39,595 bases of DNA from Nitrospira sp. SG-bin2 (GCA_002083405.1 LVWT01000052.1:1-39595), one strand, 5' to 3'; numbered from the stretch's first letter, positions 16,632-25,743 are shown. Numbers and translations are program-made. Notes: generated from the sequence alone by a model not told the origin.

Positions 16632-17942
16632 TTACTCGCGGAGCTGGCCGCTCCCCAGGACGATGAACTTGAAACAGGTCAGTTCTTCGAGTCCCATCGG
16701 ACCGCGCGCATGGATCCGGGAGGTGCTGATGCCGATTTCAGCCCCAAGGCCGAACTGATAGCCGTCGTTGAGCCGAGTGGAGGCGTTGACAAGCACGGCG
16801 CCGGCATCGACTTCTTTGAGGAACCGCATCGAGCGGCCGTAATCTGCCGTCACGATAGCCTCCGTATGCCGCGACCCGTACCGCGCGATGTGCTCCATGG
16901 CCTCATCCATGTTCTTAACAACTTTCACCGCCAGCACCAGATCAAGAAACTCGGTCCCGTAATCTTCATCGCCGGCCGGTTTTGCCTCAGGAACCAACTG
17001 GCAGGTCTTCGGGCACCCGCGAATCTCGACGTTTGCCGACCGGAGGCTCGCTGCCAGTTTGGGGAGCAGCGTCCGCGCGATCGACTGGTGAATCAGCAGG
17101 GTCTCCATGGCATTGCAGGTCGATGGCCGTTGCGCCTTGGCATTCACGCAAATCGACTCGGCCATCGCCGGATCTGCCGAAACATCCACATACACATGGC
17201 AGACCCCCGCGTCGTGCTTCACGACAGGAATGGTCGAATGTTCGGCAATGAGCTTCATGAGAGATTCGCCGCCGCGCGGAATAATCAAATCGATGTACTT
17301 ATCTTGTTTGAGCAACACCGGCACCAGCTCGCGATCTGCCCGTTCGACGAAGGTGATCGATCCGGCCGGCACACCCGCCTTTTCGGCTGCCTCAGACAAG
17401 ATAGCGGCAATGGCGCGGTTAGAATGAATCGCCTCGCTGCCGCCCCGCAACACACACACATTCCCGGACTTCAGACACAGCGCCGCTGAATCTGCGGTGA
17501 CATTGGGACGTGACTCGTAGATAATACCGATGACCCCGATTGGCGCGCGCACACGCCCCACCTGCATCCCGTTGGGCCTGGTCCACATCGCAGGCCCTGT
17601 TCCCAATGGATCCGGCAGTTTAGCCACTTCGCGGATGCCGGCCGCCATTTCAGCAATCCGCTTCTCCGTCAGACGCAGGCGATCCGCCATGGCTTTTTTG
17701 GCCGGATCGGCTCCAAACGCATCAAGATCTATTTGATTGGCCGCAAGCAGCTCATCCGTCTTGCTTTCGAGCGCCTCAGCCATTGTGAGCAACGCCTGAT
17801 TCTTCACAGCCGTTGATACGGATGCCAGCTTTCTCGACGCCTGTTTGGCCTTAACAACCAGTTCCTCGACGTATTGAGGGATCGGCTTCAGTTCCTGAAC
17901 CGGCTCGATGCTCTCGTCCTGTTTTTGTAATTCTGTATTCAT
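16632..17942 (-). CDS. proA: Gamma-glutamyl phosphate reductase (436 aa)
   Basis: ProA reduces gamma-glutamyl phosphate with NADPH to glutamate semialdehyde, the second step of proline synthesis, in the cytoplasm. The aldehyde-dehydrogenase-like fold is complete. Visible motifs include IYESRPNVTADSAALCLKSG, VLRGGSEAIHSN, DLIIPRGGESL, the nucleophile region AQRPSTCNAMETLL, and the C-terminal GLGAEIGISTSRIHARGPMGLEELT. The ATG at 17942 is preferred; the extension to 17999 is not family-like. It lies 84 bases after the last pilus-like gene and overlaps none. The kinase partner proB is not in the window. Cotranscription with secretion genes would be unusual. Confidence 0.96.
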   Translation of the reverse strand: MNTELQKQDESIEPVQELKPIPQYVEELVVKAKQASRKLASVSTAVKNQALLTMAEALESKTDELLAANQIDLDAFGADPAKKAMADRLRLTEKRIAEMAAGIREVAKLPDPLGTGPAMWTRPNGMQVGRVRAPIGVIGIIYESRPNVTADSAALCLKSGNVCVLRGGSEAIHSNRAIAAILSEAAEKAGVPAGSITFVERADRELVPVLLKQDKYIDLIIPRGGESLMKLIAEHSTIPVVKHDAGVCHVYVDVSADPAMAESICVNAKAQRPSTCNAMETLLIHQSIARTLLPKLAASLRSANVEIRGCPKTCQLVPEAKPAGDEDYGTEFLDLVLAVKVVKNMDEAMEHIARYGSRHTEAIVTADYGRSMRFLKEVDAGAVLVNASTRLNDGYQFGLGAEIGISTSRIHARGPMGLEELTCFKFIVLGSGQLRE

Positions 17943-18026
17943 GACAGACGGTGCCCCGATGATAGCTCTCCGCGCAAAGCATACCCCGCCCCTCTCCAAG
18001 GGGTCAAGAAACAGAATTACCCGCTC

Positions 18027-18653
18027 TCAGGATGCGGTGGTAGAAAGCGGAGGAGACACAGGCGGCGGAGTCAAGTTTGTGGGAGGCAATGGATTAGCTT
18101 GGCCTGATCCGCCTGGAGCGGCAGACTGTCCTGGAGCACTCCCCTGAGGTTGCGTCCCAGGCAGAACAAGTGTCGGCATGGATGGGTTGGGAAACTGGAA
18201 CACCCAGTCGTAATACGTCGGTTTTCCTTCAAAGTGGCGAACCACAAGCGGGAATGCACGCTGTTTGATCGGCTTACTCCGGCTTTTGCTGCGAACTCCC
18301 ATGATGCCGCCCGTGGGCGCCCGTAGAAGATCCCATTCTGCCCGACCGACTGGATCCAGGTACACCTTTCGGAGAAACGGCTTCGGCTGTTTGGTCAATT
18401 CGGCCAGCGTTTGCGGATACACTTCGCCGGGCATGACTCTTCCCGCTTTCTTGGTGGCGGAATAGAGCGCAAGGGCATTCTGTATTTCAATGCCTTTGGC
18501 GAGCAAGTCCGCTTCCTGCTCCCGTTGCACCATCGTCTTCCATTGCCGAGCTGCCACAGACATCGCGACGCCAATCACCACAATCGCGACCATCAGCATA
18601 ACATAGGAGAAGCCTCGCTCACTCTGCTTCGCTGATGTCGAATGGATCCGCAT
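18027..18653 (-). CDS. Pseudopilin-like protein lacking Glu5 (208 aa)
   Basis: After an 14-residue leader ending in ERG, the sequence FSYVMLMVAIVVIGVAMSVAARQW follows the prepilin pattern, but position +5 is Met instead of the Glu needed by most pilins. Later parts match a GspG-like domain family found in other type II-like loci: REQEADLLAKGIEIQNALALY, FLRKVYLDPVGRAEWDLL and GGIMGVRSKS. The C-terminal 40 residues are Pro/Ser-rich and probably disordered. A role as a minor tip or initiating pseudopilin is inferred, since GspK-type tip pseudopilins also lack Glu5. The start at 18653 (not 18725) keeps the leader normal. Confidence 0.8.
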   Translation of the reverse strand: MRIHSTSAKQSERGFSYVMLMVAIVVIGVAMSVAARQWKTMVQREQEADLLAKGIEIQNALALYSATKKAGRVMPGEVYPQTLAELTKQPKPFLRKVYLDPVGRAEWDLLRAPTGGIMGVRSKSRSKPIKQRAFPLVVRHFEGKPTYYDWVFQFPNPSMPTLVLPGTQPQGSAPGQSAAPGGSGQANPLPPTNLTPPPVSPPLSTTAS

Positions 18654-18666
18654 GGTATAGCCTTGC

Positions 18667-19266
18667 TTACTCTTGAGAAGGCAGTGGCTCTTCCGACAAC
18701 GGCACGGTTTGATCGATGCGAGCACCGGTATGACGAATCGTTACACTCTCCGGCGTGATGGCCTTCAGCACCAGATGTTCCTCGACACGGTCTCCGACTT
18801 TCCCGACCATGACCTCTTCATTCTTACTGAGCACGGCAATTTCCCTGCCGCGTTGTCGATTGTCGCCCAGCCGAAGAAACCCTAGATACTTATATTGTGC
18901 CAGCTCTGCCGACATCACCTGCTCAGGGCCTGATAGCTCAGGAGACGCGTCCTGATGTACAACCTGCTCATCGGTTTCCTGTCCAATCGGAAATGTCCCA
19001 TCCAAGCTGGGCAACGCAAAAATATTGCGAGGCGGCGTAAATGTCGTCGCTCGTTCCGTATGCGCCAATGCCAGTCGTTCCAGATTCACATGCAACCCGC
19101 TCCCCCTGGCCATTGTCGGTCGAGTAGAAAATGCCCTACCCGTGACATTCGTCAGGGGCACTCGAACCGGCTCTTCCCAAACTCCCCATTGCCAGACGGC
19201 CAGCCCTGCCCAGACCAGAAAGAGCCCAACCGCAAGCATGAGCTTTCGTCTTGCATCCATAACCAT
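18667..19266 (-). CDS. PilP/GspC-like inner-membrane protein (199 aa)
   Basis: One membrane helix (LMLAVGLFLVWAGLAVWQWGV) sits near the N-terminus with a positive cytoplasmic end (DARRK). The periplasmic part ends in a small beta domain (YKYLGFLRLGDNRQRGREIAVLS, EEVMVGKVGDRVEEHLVLKAI, ESVTIRH) like the homology region of GspC or PilP. That domain normally contacts the secretin, so this protein would link the PilN/PilO platform to the outer-membrane channel. Position directly after the PilO-like gene fits PilP. It ends 13 bases before the next gene. Sequence similarity is by pattern only. Confidence 0.75.
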   Translation of the reverse strand: MVMDARRKLMLAVGLFLVWAGLAVWQWGVWEEPVRVPLTNVTGRAFSTRPTMARGSGLHVNLERLALAHTERATTFTPPRNIFALPSLDGTFPIGQETDEQVVHQDASPELSGPEQVMSAELAQYKYLGFLRLGDNRQRGREIAVLSKNEEVMVGKVGDRVEEHLVLKAITPESVTIRHTGARIDQTVPLSEEPLPSQE

Positions 19267-19286
19267 TACAAACTCATCCGCATACG

Positions 19287-19835
19287 CTAGTTCGCCGGTT
19301 CTGCGCGTAGATAGGTGGCAATTTTAATTTTAAACGTTAATGTCTTGTCTTGCGCGCTCCCCGACTGCGTCAGCTCAAGATCTTCAATAAACAATAGCTC
19401 CTCCGCCGTCTCCAAATCATAAATGAATCGGCGGAGGTCTTCGTATCGCCCGCTCATCGAGCCCTGCAGCAACCCCTTACTCGTATTGGCGACCGCTGTC
19501 GGCTCCGTCTTATAAGATAGCGCCGGCAAGGTGACTCGATCGCGCTTTGCTTCCTCCGAAATACCCAGTGCTAGCGGCGCAAAATCCCGTTCGGCGGGCA
19601 ATACCGCCCAGACTTGGCGAAGATCCTGCTTTGCTTTCCTTGCTTCACGATGATGCATCAGCGACTGGCGCGCCGAGATCCACTCTTTATCCAGACGTTC
19701 CCGTTTGGACTCGGCGCCGGCCACCCCGACACGCTGAACCAGTGACAACAGGAGCAGCAGCCCCACTGCCATACCCACCCAGGGCAACAGGGGCGCAAAC
19801 GGCTGTTGTAATAGCAATGTCAATCGCTCTCGCAT
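19287..19835 (-). CDS. pilO: PilO/GspM-like inner-membrane protein (182 aa)
   Basis: A short cytoplasmic start precedes one membrane helix (LPWVGMAVGLLLLLSLV). A coiled-coil (RERLDKEWISARQSLMHHREARKAKQDLRQVW) and a ferredoxin-like domain follow (SMSGRYEDLRRFIYDLETAEELLFIEDLEL). This is the PilO/GspM layout: it pairs with PilN in the periplasm and supports assembly of the pseudopilus. It starts five bases after the PilN-like stop, in a cluster of the same order as pilMNO. No divergent features. Confidence 0.85.
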   Translation of the reverse strand: MRERLTLLLQQPFAPLLPWVGMAVGLLLLLSLVQRVGVAGAESKRERLDKEWISARQSLMHHREARKAKQDLRQVWAVLPAERDFAPLALGISEEAKRDRVTLPALSYKTEPTAVANTSKGLLQGSMSGRYEDLRRFIYDLETAEELLFIEDLELTQSGSAQDKTLTFKIKIATYLRAEPAN

Positions 19836-19840
19836 CAGCC

Positions 19841-20470
19841 TTAGGTTCCTGTTTGCCGATAACGCAGGGTCACGTTGAACTCCACAAGCCCGTTCGTCCC
19901 GGCACGATGCTGCGCCAAGACCGGATCCTTGAACAGGGGATGATCTTGCAGGCTTACCGTAAAGGCAGTAATGTCCTCTAAACTCATGGCCGTTCCTGTC
20001 AAATGCACCAGGGTACCGCCCGCATCGAACTGAACGCTGCTCAGTGCGAGCCTTGCAGGGATGACTTGCTCTAATCCAGCCAGAAACTTTGTCCAGGAAA
20101 ACATCCGCTTTTCAAGAAGCTGATTGGCAAGGTCGACCTCGACCGATAATCTCTGCAAAGCCCCTTCAGATAGGTCGAACCCCTCTTGTCCAGCCTCGGC
20201 AACCAGCTGCACATCCAGTTGACGGACCCGATCGAGTTCTGCCTCGATGATCCGGGCTTCTCGGTACTGCAACGTCGCCTGACCAAGGCTCCAGAGAATC
20301 CCCAGTGACAGCATGGCGCACAGCACCACCAACAGCGTTCGCAGCGGAGCGGCTGCGGGCCGATACCGATTGCTTAAGTTGATGTGGAACCGGGCCGGAT
20401 TGTCGCCCAGCAACGGGACATGCCTGACTAACTCCGTAAGGTGCCCGATCACAGCATTCAGCTCACCCAT
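19841..20470 (-). CDS. pilN: PilN/GspL C-terminal-like inner-membrane protein (209 aa)
   Basis: The cytoplasmic N-terminus contains FHINLSNRY, matching the PilN motif (xINLLP-like) that contacts PilM. One membrane helix follows (TLLVVLCAMLSLGILWSLG), then a coiled-coil around REARIIEAELDRVRQLDVQL and a ferredoxin-like domain ending in VEFNVTLRYRQ. The protein starts three bases after the PilM-like gene. With the next gene it would form the inner-membrane PilN-PilO dimer. The N-terminal extension before FHINLS, about 28 residues, is somewhat longer than usual. Confidence 0.85.
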   Translation of the reverse strand: MGELNAVIGHLTELVRHVPLLGDNPARFHINLSNRYRPAAAPLRTLLVVLCAMLSLGILWSLGQATLQYREARIIEAELDRVRQLDVQLVAEAGQEGFDLSEGALQRLSVEVDLANQLLEKRMFSWTKFLAGLEQVIPARLALSSVQFDAGGTLVHLTGTAMSLEDITAFTVSLQDHPLFKDPVLAQHRAGTNGLVEFNVTLRYRQTGT

Positions 20471-20472
20471 GT

Positions 20473-21468
20473 TTACGATACTCCGGCCATGGCGGCCAAC
20501 GATGTCATACCCTGGTGGCCTCCCTTTGCAGCGAGGCCGAGCCGCTCAAGAGCACCCCATCCCACCTGTTCAACGGACAAGTCCAGGCCAGCCTCAAGCT
20601 TTGTCTTTAAGCCGGCGAGTTCCCCATCAACACAGAGAATCGCGTGCTTGATGCCCACGGCAGGATGCCGTTGCTGACAAACATCCAGAGTTGCACCGCA
20701 TTCCTCGATGATTTTCTCCAGCACACCCGACGTTTCCCCTGCATCCGTCGCACCGTCCCCCAGGAACTTACATCGGTAGAACAGCGGTCTTCCCTGCTGA
20801 AACACTATCGTTGTCAGCGATCGATCCGCCACATTGGCCCAAAGAAAATTTGTCTTCTGCCGGCGCAGTCCACCCGAAGCTCTCCGCCACAGATCGAACA
20901 ACCGGAGACTCGTGATCCCGACTTCAGAGGGAATGAGGCCCACGGATTCACAGAGTGTTTCGTACTGCTGCAGGACGGATTCTTGAATCGCCACGGCCAG
21001 CACGGTATACACGCGGCGTTCATCCCCCGGCGCAGCAGGAAACAGCTGCGACACCACCTTTGCCGAGGCCAATGAAAACAGCTGCTCCTGCCCTAGGCGC
21101 CATCGGATCAACGCCTCACGCTCATCAGCATTCGCAGGACACTGATCCAGATGTAACACCATGGCTCGCACCGTGGCATCGGGAAGGAGCAGGGTAATTC
21201 GGCGAGGAAGATCGGACAACAGGGATCGTCCTTCACGTCGCCTCTCGTCCCGCAGACCCGCGAGTGTGCGAATGCGGCCTTGCAGCGTCACGGTATCGGA
21301 TATATTCTGATCTGTCGGAGACGGTTTTAAGAGACCTTCGGGAAGCGGAGACACCACGCATCGATGCCGCTTTCTCCCCCGCCAATTTCGTTCCGTTTCG
21401 GCCCACGCCACCGCATCAGTCCCAAGCTTGAGACAACAGTGTGGCTGCTTGTCGGCCCATTCCCACAT
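20473..21468 (-). CDS. pilM: PilM/GspL-like cytoplasmic platform protein (331 aa)
   Basis: The sequence shows the actin-like fold layout of PilM: CCLKLGTDAVAWAETERNW at the start, and later FLWANVADRSLTTIVFQQGRPLFYRCKFLG, where the second nucleotide-site strand would be. It contains no membrane segment. PilM binds the N-terminus of PilN and connects it to the ATPase. The canonical DIG-type nucleotide motif is altered, so ATP binding is uncertain. The stop of the ATPase gene lies three bases upstream, so translation is tightly coupled. Confidence 0.82.
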   Translation of the reverse strand: MWEWADKQPHCCLKLGTDAVAWAETERNWRGRKRHRCVVSPLPEGLLKPSPTDQNISDTVTLQGRIRTLAGLRDERRREGRSLLSDLPRRITLLLPDATVRAMVLHLDQCPANADEREALIRWRLGQEQLFSLASAKVVSQLFPAAPGDERRVYTVLAVAIQESVLQQYETLCESVGLIPSEVGITSLRLFDLWRRASGGLRRQKTNFLWANVADRSLTTIVFQQGRPLFYRCKFLGDGATDAGETSGVLEKIIEECGATLDVCQQRHPAVGIKHAILCVDGELAGLKTKLEAGLDLSVEQVGWGALERLGLAAKGGHQGMTSLAAMAGVS

Positions 21469-21471
21469 CGC

Positions 21472-23199
21472 TTACCCTTCCTCGCTGAATGTCACACGAT
21501 TGATCTCCCGCAGCGAGGTCTCCCCATTGATCACCTTCTTGAGCGCAGATTGTCGAAGCGTGATCATCCCATCGGTCACTGCGCGATACCGGATTTCAGA
21601 GAGCGGCCGCTCCGCAAGAATCATCTCTTTGATCTCATCGGTAAGATCCAAAAATTCGGTGATGCACTGTCGCCCTCGAAACCCGGTATCGAGACAATGT
21701 CCGCAGCCTTTCCCTTCGTAGAACACCGTGTCTTTGAACTGCTCATAATCCAACCCCGATTCTTCGATGAGCGACTGCTGAGCTTTAACCGGCATGCGGC
21801 AGTGCGGACACAGCATGCGGACCAGCCGTTGTGCCAAGACACAATTGAGCGCTGCAAGAAAGTTGTACGCATCGATCCCCATCGATGCAAATCGCCCGAT
21901 CACGTCGAACACGTTGTTCGCGTGAACGGTCGTCAAGACGAGATGGCCGGTCAGAGCTGACTGAATCGCAATCTGAGCCGTTTCAGGATCACGAATTTCT
22001 CCGACCATGATCTTATCCGGGTCATGTCGCAAGATGGACCGAAGTCCTCGCGCGAAGGTCAATCCTTTTTTCTCATTGACGGGAATCTGCACCACTCCGG
22101 AAAACTGATACTCGACCGGATCTTCGATCGTAATCAGCTTATCTTCGAGCGTGTTCATTTCAGAAATCGCGGCATACAAGGTTGTTGTTTTTCCGCTCCC
22201 TGTCGGTCCGGTCACCAAGATCATGCCGTAGGGACGCATGATGGCCCGCCGAAACCGTTTCAAATCTTCCGGATTGAATCCAAGCCGTTCGAGTTTCAAC
22301 GCGGATACGCCGGTCGTAATAGATTCCCGGTCTAAGATTCTGACGACAACAGATTCCCCGAATACGCTGGGTAGAATGGAGACACGAAAATCTACAACCT
22401 TTCGATCCAGCCTCATGCGAAAACTGCCGTCTTGCGGCACCCGGCGTTCTGCGATATCCAGCTCCGCCATGACTTTCAGGCGAGAGACCAGCGGAGCGTG
22501 CAATCGAATATCGAGCGGCTCCATCGCCTGAATAAGGATGCCGTCGACACGAAACTTCACTTTCGTTGCCCGGTCGGCTGCCTCGATATGAATGTCGCTG
22601 GAGCGGCGCTGCATCGCGCTCAGCAGAATGGAATCGAGCAACTTGACGGCAGGACTCTGGTCTTCCCCGGCATGATCGATGGTGAGGACCTCCTCGCCTC
22701 GTTCGTCCTCCTTCACCAGCACCGACCGGTACTCCGCTTCAAGCTCTCTCAGCGCCTGATTGGACCCTGCGCTACGGTCCAGCGCCGCAAGAATGGCGCT
22801 CTTTGAGCTGATGATCAGCTCCAGCCGCTTCCCGATCAAGATCTCCAGTTCATCGAGGCCCAAGACATTCTGCGGATCTGCAATGACAATGGTCAGCACC
22901 CCGTCTCGGTCTGCAATGGGGATGAATGGAAATCGCTGCATCAATTTGACGGAGATCGTCTCATAGTAACGAGGATCGACTTGAAAACTTGTCAACGAAT
23001 CGTAGGGAAGTCCGTACTGAGCAGCCAGCGCCCGGGCGAGTTGATCCTCTGAGAGCAGTCCCTGCTCAACCAGAACCTGCCCCAGCGTAGCCGAGGCTCC
23101 ATCCAGCCGACGAAGGGTGCCTTCGAGCGCCTGTTTCGAAACAACTCCCTGGCTGACTAACACGTCAGCCAGAGACGGTCTGGCAACACTACGCGCCAT
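21472..23199 (-). CDS. gspE: GspE/PilB-type secretion ATPase (575 aa)
   Basis: This ATPase drives pseudopilus assembly at the inner membrane. An N-terminal MshEN/GspE-N domain occupies about residues 8-150. The catalytic domain has Walker A GPTGSGKTTT (331-340), an Asp box near ITIEDPVEYQ, and Walker B IMVGEIRDPETA (397-408). A His box follows (TGHLVLTTVHANN). A zinc-binding finger is formed by Cys464/Cys467 and Cys499/Cys502, as in assembly ATPases, so it is not a PilT-type retraction enzyme. The start is supported by GAGGT six bases upstream. It lies between gspF and the pilM-like gene. Confidence 0.96.
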   Translation of the reverse strand: MARSVARPSLADVLVSQGVVSKQALEGTLRRLDGASATLGQVLVEQGLLSEDQLARALAAQYGLPYDSLTSFQVDPRYYETISVKLMQRFPFIPIADRDGVLTIVIADPQNVLGLDELEILIGKRLELIISSKSAILAALDRSAGSNQALRELEAEYRSVLVKEDERGEEVLTIDHAGEDQSPAVKLLDSILLSAMQRRSSDIHIEAADRATKVKFRVDGILIQAMEPLDIRLHAPLVSRLKVMAELDIAERRVPQDGSFRMRLDRKVVDFRVSILPSVFGESVVVRILDRESITTGVSALKLERLGFNPEDLKRFRRAIMRPYGMILVTGPTGSGKTTTLYAAISEMNTLEDKLITIEDPVEYQFSGVVQIPVNEKKGLTFARGLRSILRHDPDKIMVGEIRDPETAQIAIQSALTGHLVLTTVHANNVFDVIGRFASMGIDAYNFLAALNCVLAQRLVRMLCPHCRMPVKAQQSLIEESGLDYEQFKDTVFYEGKGCGHCLDTGFRGRQCITEFLDLTDEIKEMILAERPLSEIRYRAVTDGMITLRQSALKKVINGETSLREINRVTFSEEG

Positions 23200-23258
23200 G
23201 AGATACCTCGTGCACCGCTATAGACATATCTCGTGCCATCCCCTATTCGTATAGACTT

Positions 23259-24473
23259 CTAGCCAACAGAACCAGCCATCTGAAACACCGGCAGATACAT
23301 GACGATCACGATACCTCCGACCAATACCCCCATAACAAGCAATAAGGCAGGTTCAATCCAGGTTGTGAGTTGAGTGAGTCTAGTGTCGAGATCGGCTTCA
23401 TAAAACTCCGCCACGTCTCTCAGCATCGCATCGAGCGACCCGGTCTCTTCTCCAACCGACAGCATTTCAATTGCCAATTTTGGAAGCACGCGAGGACGAT
23501 CCAGAGCCGACGCAAGCGTCACGCCTTCTCGGATTTCATTGACTGCACCCGCCAGTCCTTGCGACACCCATCGGTTTGAAACCGCGCCTCTGGCATTCTG
23601 CAAGGCATCGACCAATGGAATGCCTCCGGCCAGAATGGTCCCGAGCGTCCGAGTCAGCTGTACCGTATTGTGTTTGACCGCGATGGGGCCGAACAGCGGG
23701 AGTTTCAGCAACAGCCGATCGATCACCAGGCGCCCTTTAGGGCTCACATAATAGGCGCGCACTCCCACAACAAGACCCATCAGAAGCAGCCCCAAAGGCA
23801 CGAGCCTGGACTCCGCATGGTTCACAACATCGAGCAGCGCTTGAGTCGCCCAGGGCAATGCCTTCGCTGACTCCCCGTAGACCGACACAAACGTCGGCAT
23901 CACATAGGTCAACAAAAATCCAATGACACCCACTCCGATGAGAATGAGAAACGCAGGATATGAAAGCGCCTTCATCACCTTTTGGCGCAGCCCCATCATG
24001 AGTTTCAGATATGCGACATACCGTTGAAGCACATCGGGGAGATTACCCGACTGCTCACCTGCCTTCACCGTCGCCACGTAGAGGTCTGGAAAATACAGAG
24101 GATGTCTGGCTAACGCATCGGAGGCCGACGAACCGCCACGGATATCTTCACGAACATTGCGCAGCACCTGCTGAAATCCCGCATGCGCAGAGCGTTCGAT
24201 CAGCAGCTCCCACACCCGCAACACTGGTAATCCCGACTTCACCAACGCGAGCAGCTCTTGATTGAAAATCAAAAACTCTCCCAACGGAAGCGTGCCCCAC
24301 GACCAGGACTTCCCCGATGCCGCCGCCGATCCCATCCCACGGCGGTGAAGCTTGAACACCAGAAGCCCTTGCGATTCAAGCTTGGCGCGCACCCGCGACT
24401 CATCGTCCCCCTCGACTTGGCCATTGATAGTGGAACCATCGGGCCTGGCAACTCGGTACGTAAATACCGCCAT
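23259..24473 (-). CDS. gspF: GspF/PilC-type inner-membrane platform protein (404 aa)
   Basis: The protein shows the duplicated GspF domain: residues about 65-190 and 270-395, each ending in hydrophobic helices (YPAFLILIGVGVIGFLLTYVMP, and PALLLVMGVLVGGIVIVMYLPVF at the end). Conserved motifs AVKAGEQSGNLPDVLQRYV and LSVGEETGSLDAMLRDVAEFYE, one per half, are clear. It would rotate or guide pseudopilin subunits, driven by the GspE ATPase encoded next. Full family length. AAGG lies ten bases before the start. It sits 41 bases after the LysM lipoprotein gene. Confidence 0.95.
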   Translation of the reverse strand: MAVFTYRVARPDGSTINGQVEGDDESRVRAKLESQGLLVFKLHRRGMGSAAASGKSWSWGTLPLGEFLIFNQELLALVKSGLPVLRVWELLIERSAHAGFQQVLRNVREDIRGGSSASDALARHPLYFPDLYVATVKAGEQSGNLPDVLQRYVAYLKLMMGLRQKVMKALSYPAFLILIGVGVIGFLLTYVMPTFVSVYGESAKALPWATQALLDVVNHAESRLVPLGLLLMGLVVGVRAYYVSPKGRLVIDRLLLKLPLFGPIAVKHNTVQLTRTLGTILAGGIPLVDALQNARGAVSNRWVSQGLAGAVNEIREGVTLASALDRPRVLPKLAIEMLSVGEETGSLDAMLRDVAEFYEADLDTRLTQLTTWIEPALLLVMGVLVGGIVIVMYLPVFQMAGSVG

Positions 24474-24514
24474 AATGATGGACCTTTATAGCTAGCAGCA
24501 GAGCGACTCCTGCA

Positions 24515-25339
24515 CTATTCAGCCGTCTTGTACTCACGCGCACCGGAGACCGGGAGCGCCACCAGCCAGAGGTCTTGACCGACCTGGATATGACTATCGG
24601 AAAGCTGGTTCATGGCCATGAGCCGTTTGAGAGAAACTCGATGCCGCTGGGCGATACTCCACAAGGTATCGCCTGGTATCACCACCACTCGCAGGAGATT
24701 GCCTGAAGCGGTTCTCGAAACCCTGGCTGTATCAACCGATGCCTTCTCATGGAAATACGGCGCCTGCGTCACCGCCACTGCAGCGCGTTCCGGTAATCCA
24801 TCCAGCTGATCAAGTTTTGCCGACGCCAGCCCCATTTGACGACCTCTTGCCGAAGGCGTACCCGCCGGACTTCCCGTTCCGGCAATCTGATTATGGAGCT
24901 GCTTCAGCTGGCTCTGTAGGATAGCCCCGGTCCGGGCTGCCCGTTCTCGCGCGGATCGTGAGCCGGCCAGCTCTTCCCGCTGGAGATCGATCACATGTCG
25001 TGCTTCAATCAACCGGCGTTCTGCCTCGCGGACGCGCCCCTCCAATTGAGCCCGGGAGATTTGGAGGTCGGCTAATTCCAGCCGCCGTGAATCAATTTCC
25101 GCGCGCAACTCGGCGATTGTTCGTTGGGCATCCCGGAGCGATGTCTTCAACGTATCCATGGTCAATTGCAGGTCGGAAAACTCCGGCTCATCAAGCGGCT
25201 CCAGCGGGCTGCAGGCCACGACGGAGCTCATGGCAAACCCTAATAACACCACTCCAATGAACGCGGCACGCCGGAGGGCCGCTCCTGGACAGCCCCTCCC
25301 CAGTGTAGAAAGATTCGGACCAGATCGCTGTAGAGGCAT
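24515..25339 (-). CDS. LysM-domain coiled-coil lipoprotein (274 aa)
   Basis: The signal peptide ends with VVACS, a lipobox, so the protein is probably an outer-membrane lipoprotein. A long coiled coil spans about residues 50-140 (SLRDAQRTIAELRAEIDSRRL and following). The C-terminal LysM domain, starting RVVVIPGDTLWSIAQRHRVSL and ending VGQDLWLV, should bind peptidoglycan. A place inside the secretion array suggests it anchors the machine to the cell wall, comparable to FimV-like or TsaP-like helpers; this is inference. An in-frame ATG at 25348 would overlap the preceding pseudopilin gene; ATG 25339 leaves a two-base gap. Confidence 0.85.
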   Translation of the reverse strand: MPLQRSGPNLSTLGRGCPGAALRRAAFIGVVLLGFAMSSVVACSPLEPLDEPEFSDLQLTMDTLKTSLRDAQRTIAELRAEIDSRRLELADLQISRAQLEGRVREAERRLIEARHVIDLQREELAGSRSARERAARTGAILQSQLKQLHNQIAGTGSPAGTPSARGRQMGLASAKLDQLDGLPERAAVAVTQAPYFHEKASVDTARVSRTASGNLLRVVVIPGDTLWSIAQRHRVSLKRLMAMNQLSDSHIQVGQDLWLVALPVSGAREYKTAE

Positions 25340-25341
25340 GG

Positions 25342-25743
25342 TTACCATTGGTTGTATGCAGTCCCGTTTGTCCCGACGAGATCCGACCCGGAATAGACAT
25401 CGAAGACACCGCCCTCGGTCGGTTCGGTGATCTCTTGCCAGGAATCCGATGAATTCGTAAAGGGATCCTTGGGAAGCGTCCGCAGATATCCCGCCGCAAC
25501 CAGTCCGTCCAGGGACGGAGGATATTTCCCCTGATCGGCGCGATGCTGGTCGAGCAACTCCCGCATGGTGAATAAATCTTGCCGCAACACGGTCTCCCTC
25601 GCCTTGATCACGGACGACTGGTAGGACGGAACCGCGATTGTGGCAAGAATTCCGATGATGGATACCACAATCATCAGCTCAATGAGCGTGAAACCCTGCG
25701 CATGTCCCGCCCCATGCTTACCAGTCCTGATATTTCGTTCCAT
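25342..25743 (-). CDS. gspG: Type II-like major pseudopilin candidate (133 aa)
   Basis: A 17-residue leader ending in AQG precedes FTLIELMIVVSIIGILATIAVPSY, the textbook class III/prepilin signal with Glu at +5. The mature part has the GspG-type pattern: KARETVLRQDLFTMRELLDQHRADQGKYP, then a LPKDPFTNSSDSW loop and a GVFDVYSGS end, where GspG binds calcium. It is thus the best candidate for the main subunit. Its 5' end overlaps the previous pseudopilin gene by 26 bases. A prepilin peptidase needed to process it is not in the window. Confidence 0.93.
   Translation of the reverse strand: MERNIRTGKHGAGHAQGFTLIELMIVVSIIGILATIAVPSYQSSVIKARETVLRQDLFTMRELLDQHRADQGKYPPSLDGLVAAGYLRTLPKDPFTNSSDSWQEITEPTEGGVFDVYSGSDLVGTNGTAYNQW

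Noticed and set aside
16506..17489. 327-codon plus-strand frame opposite proA
   Set aside because: proA is unambiguous on the other strand; the His/Arg-rich product is typical of antisense frames.
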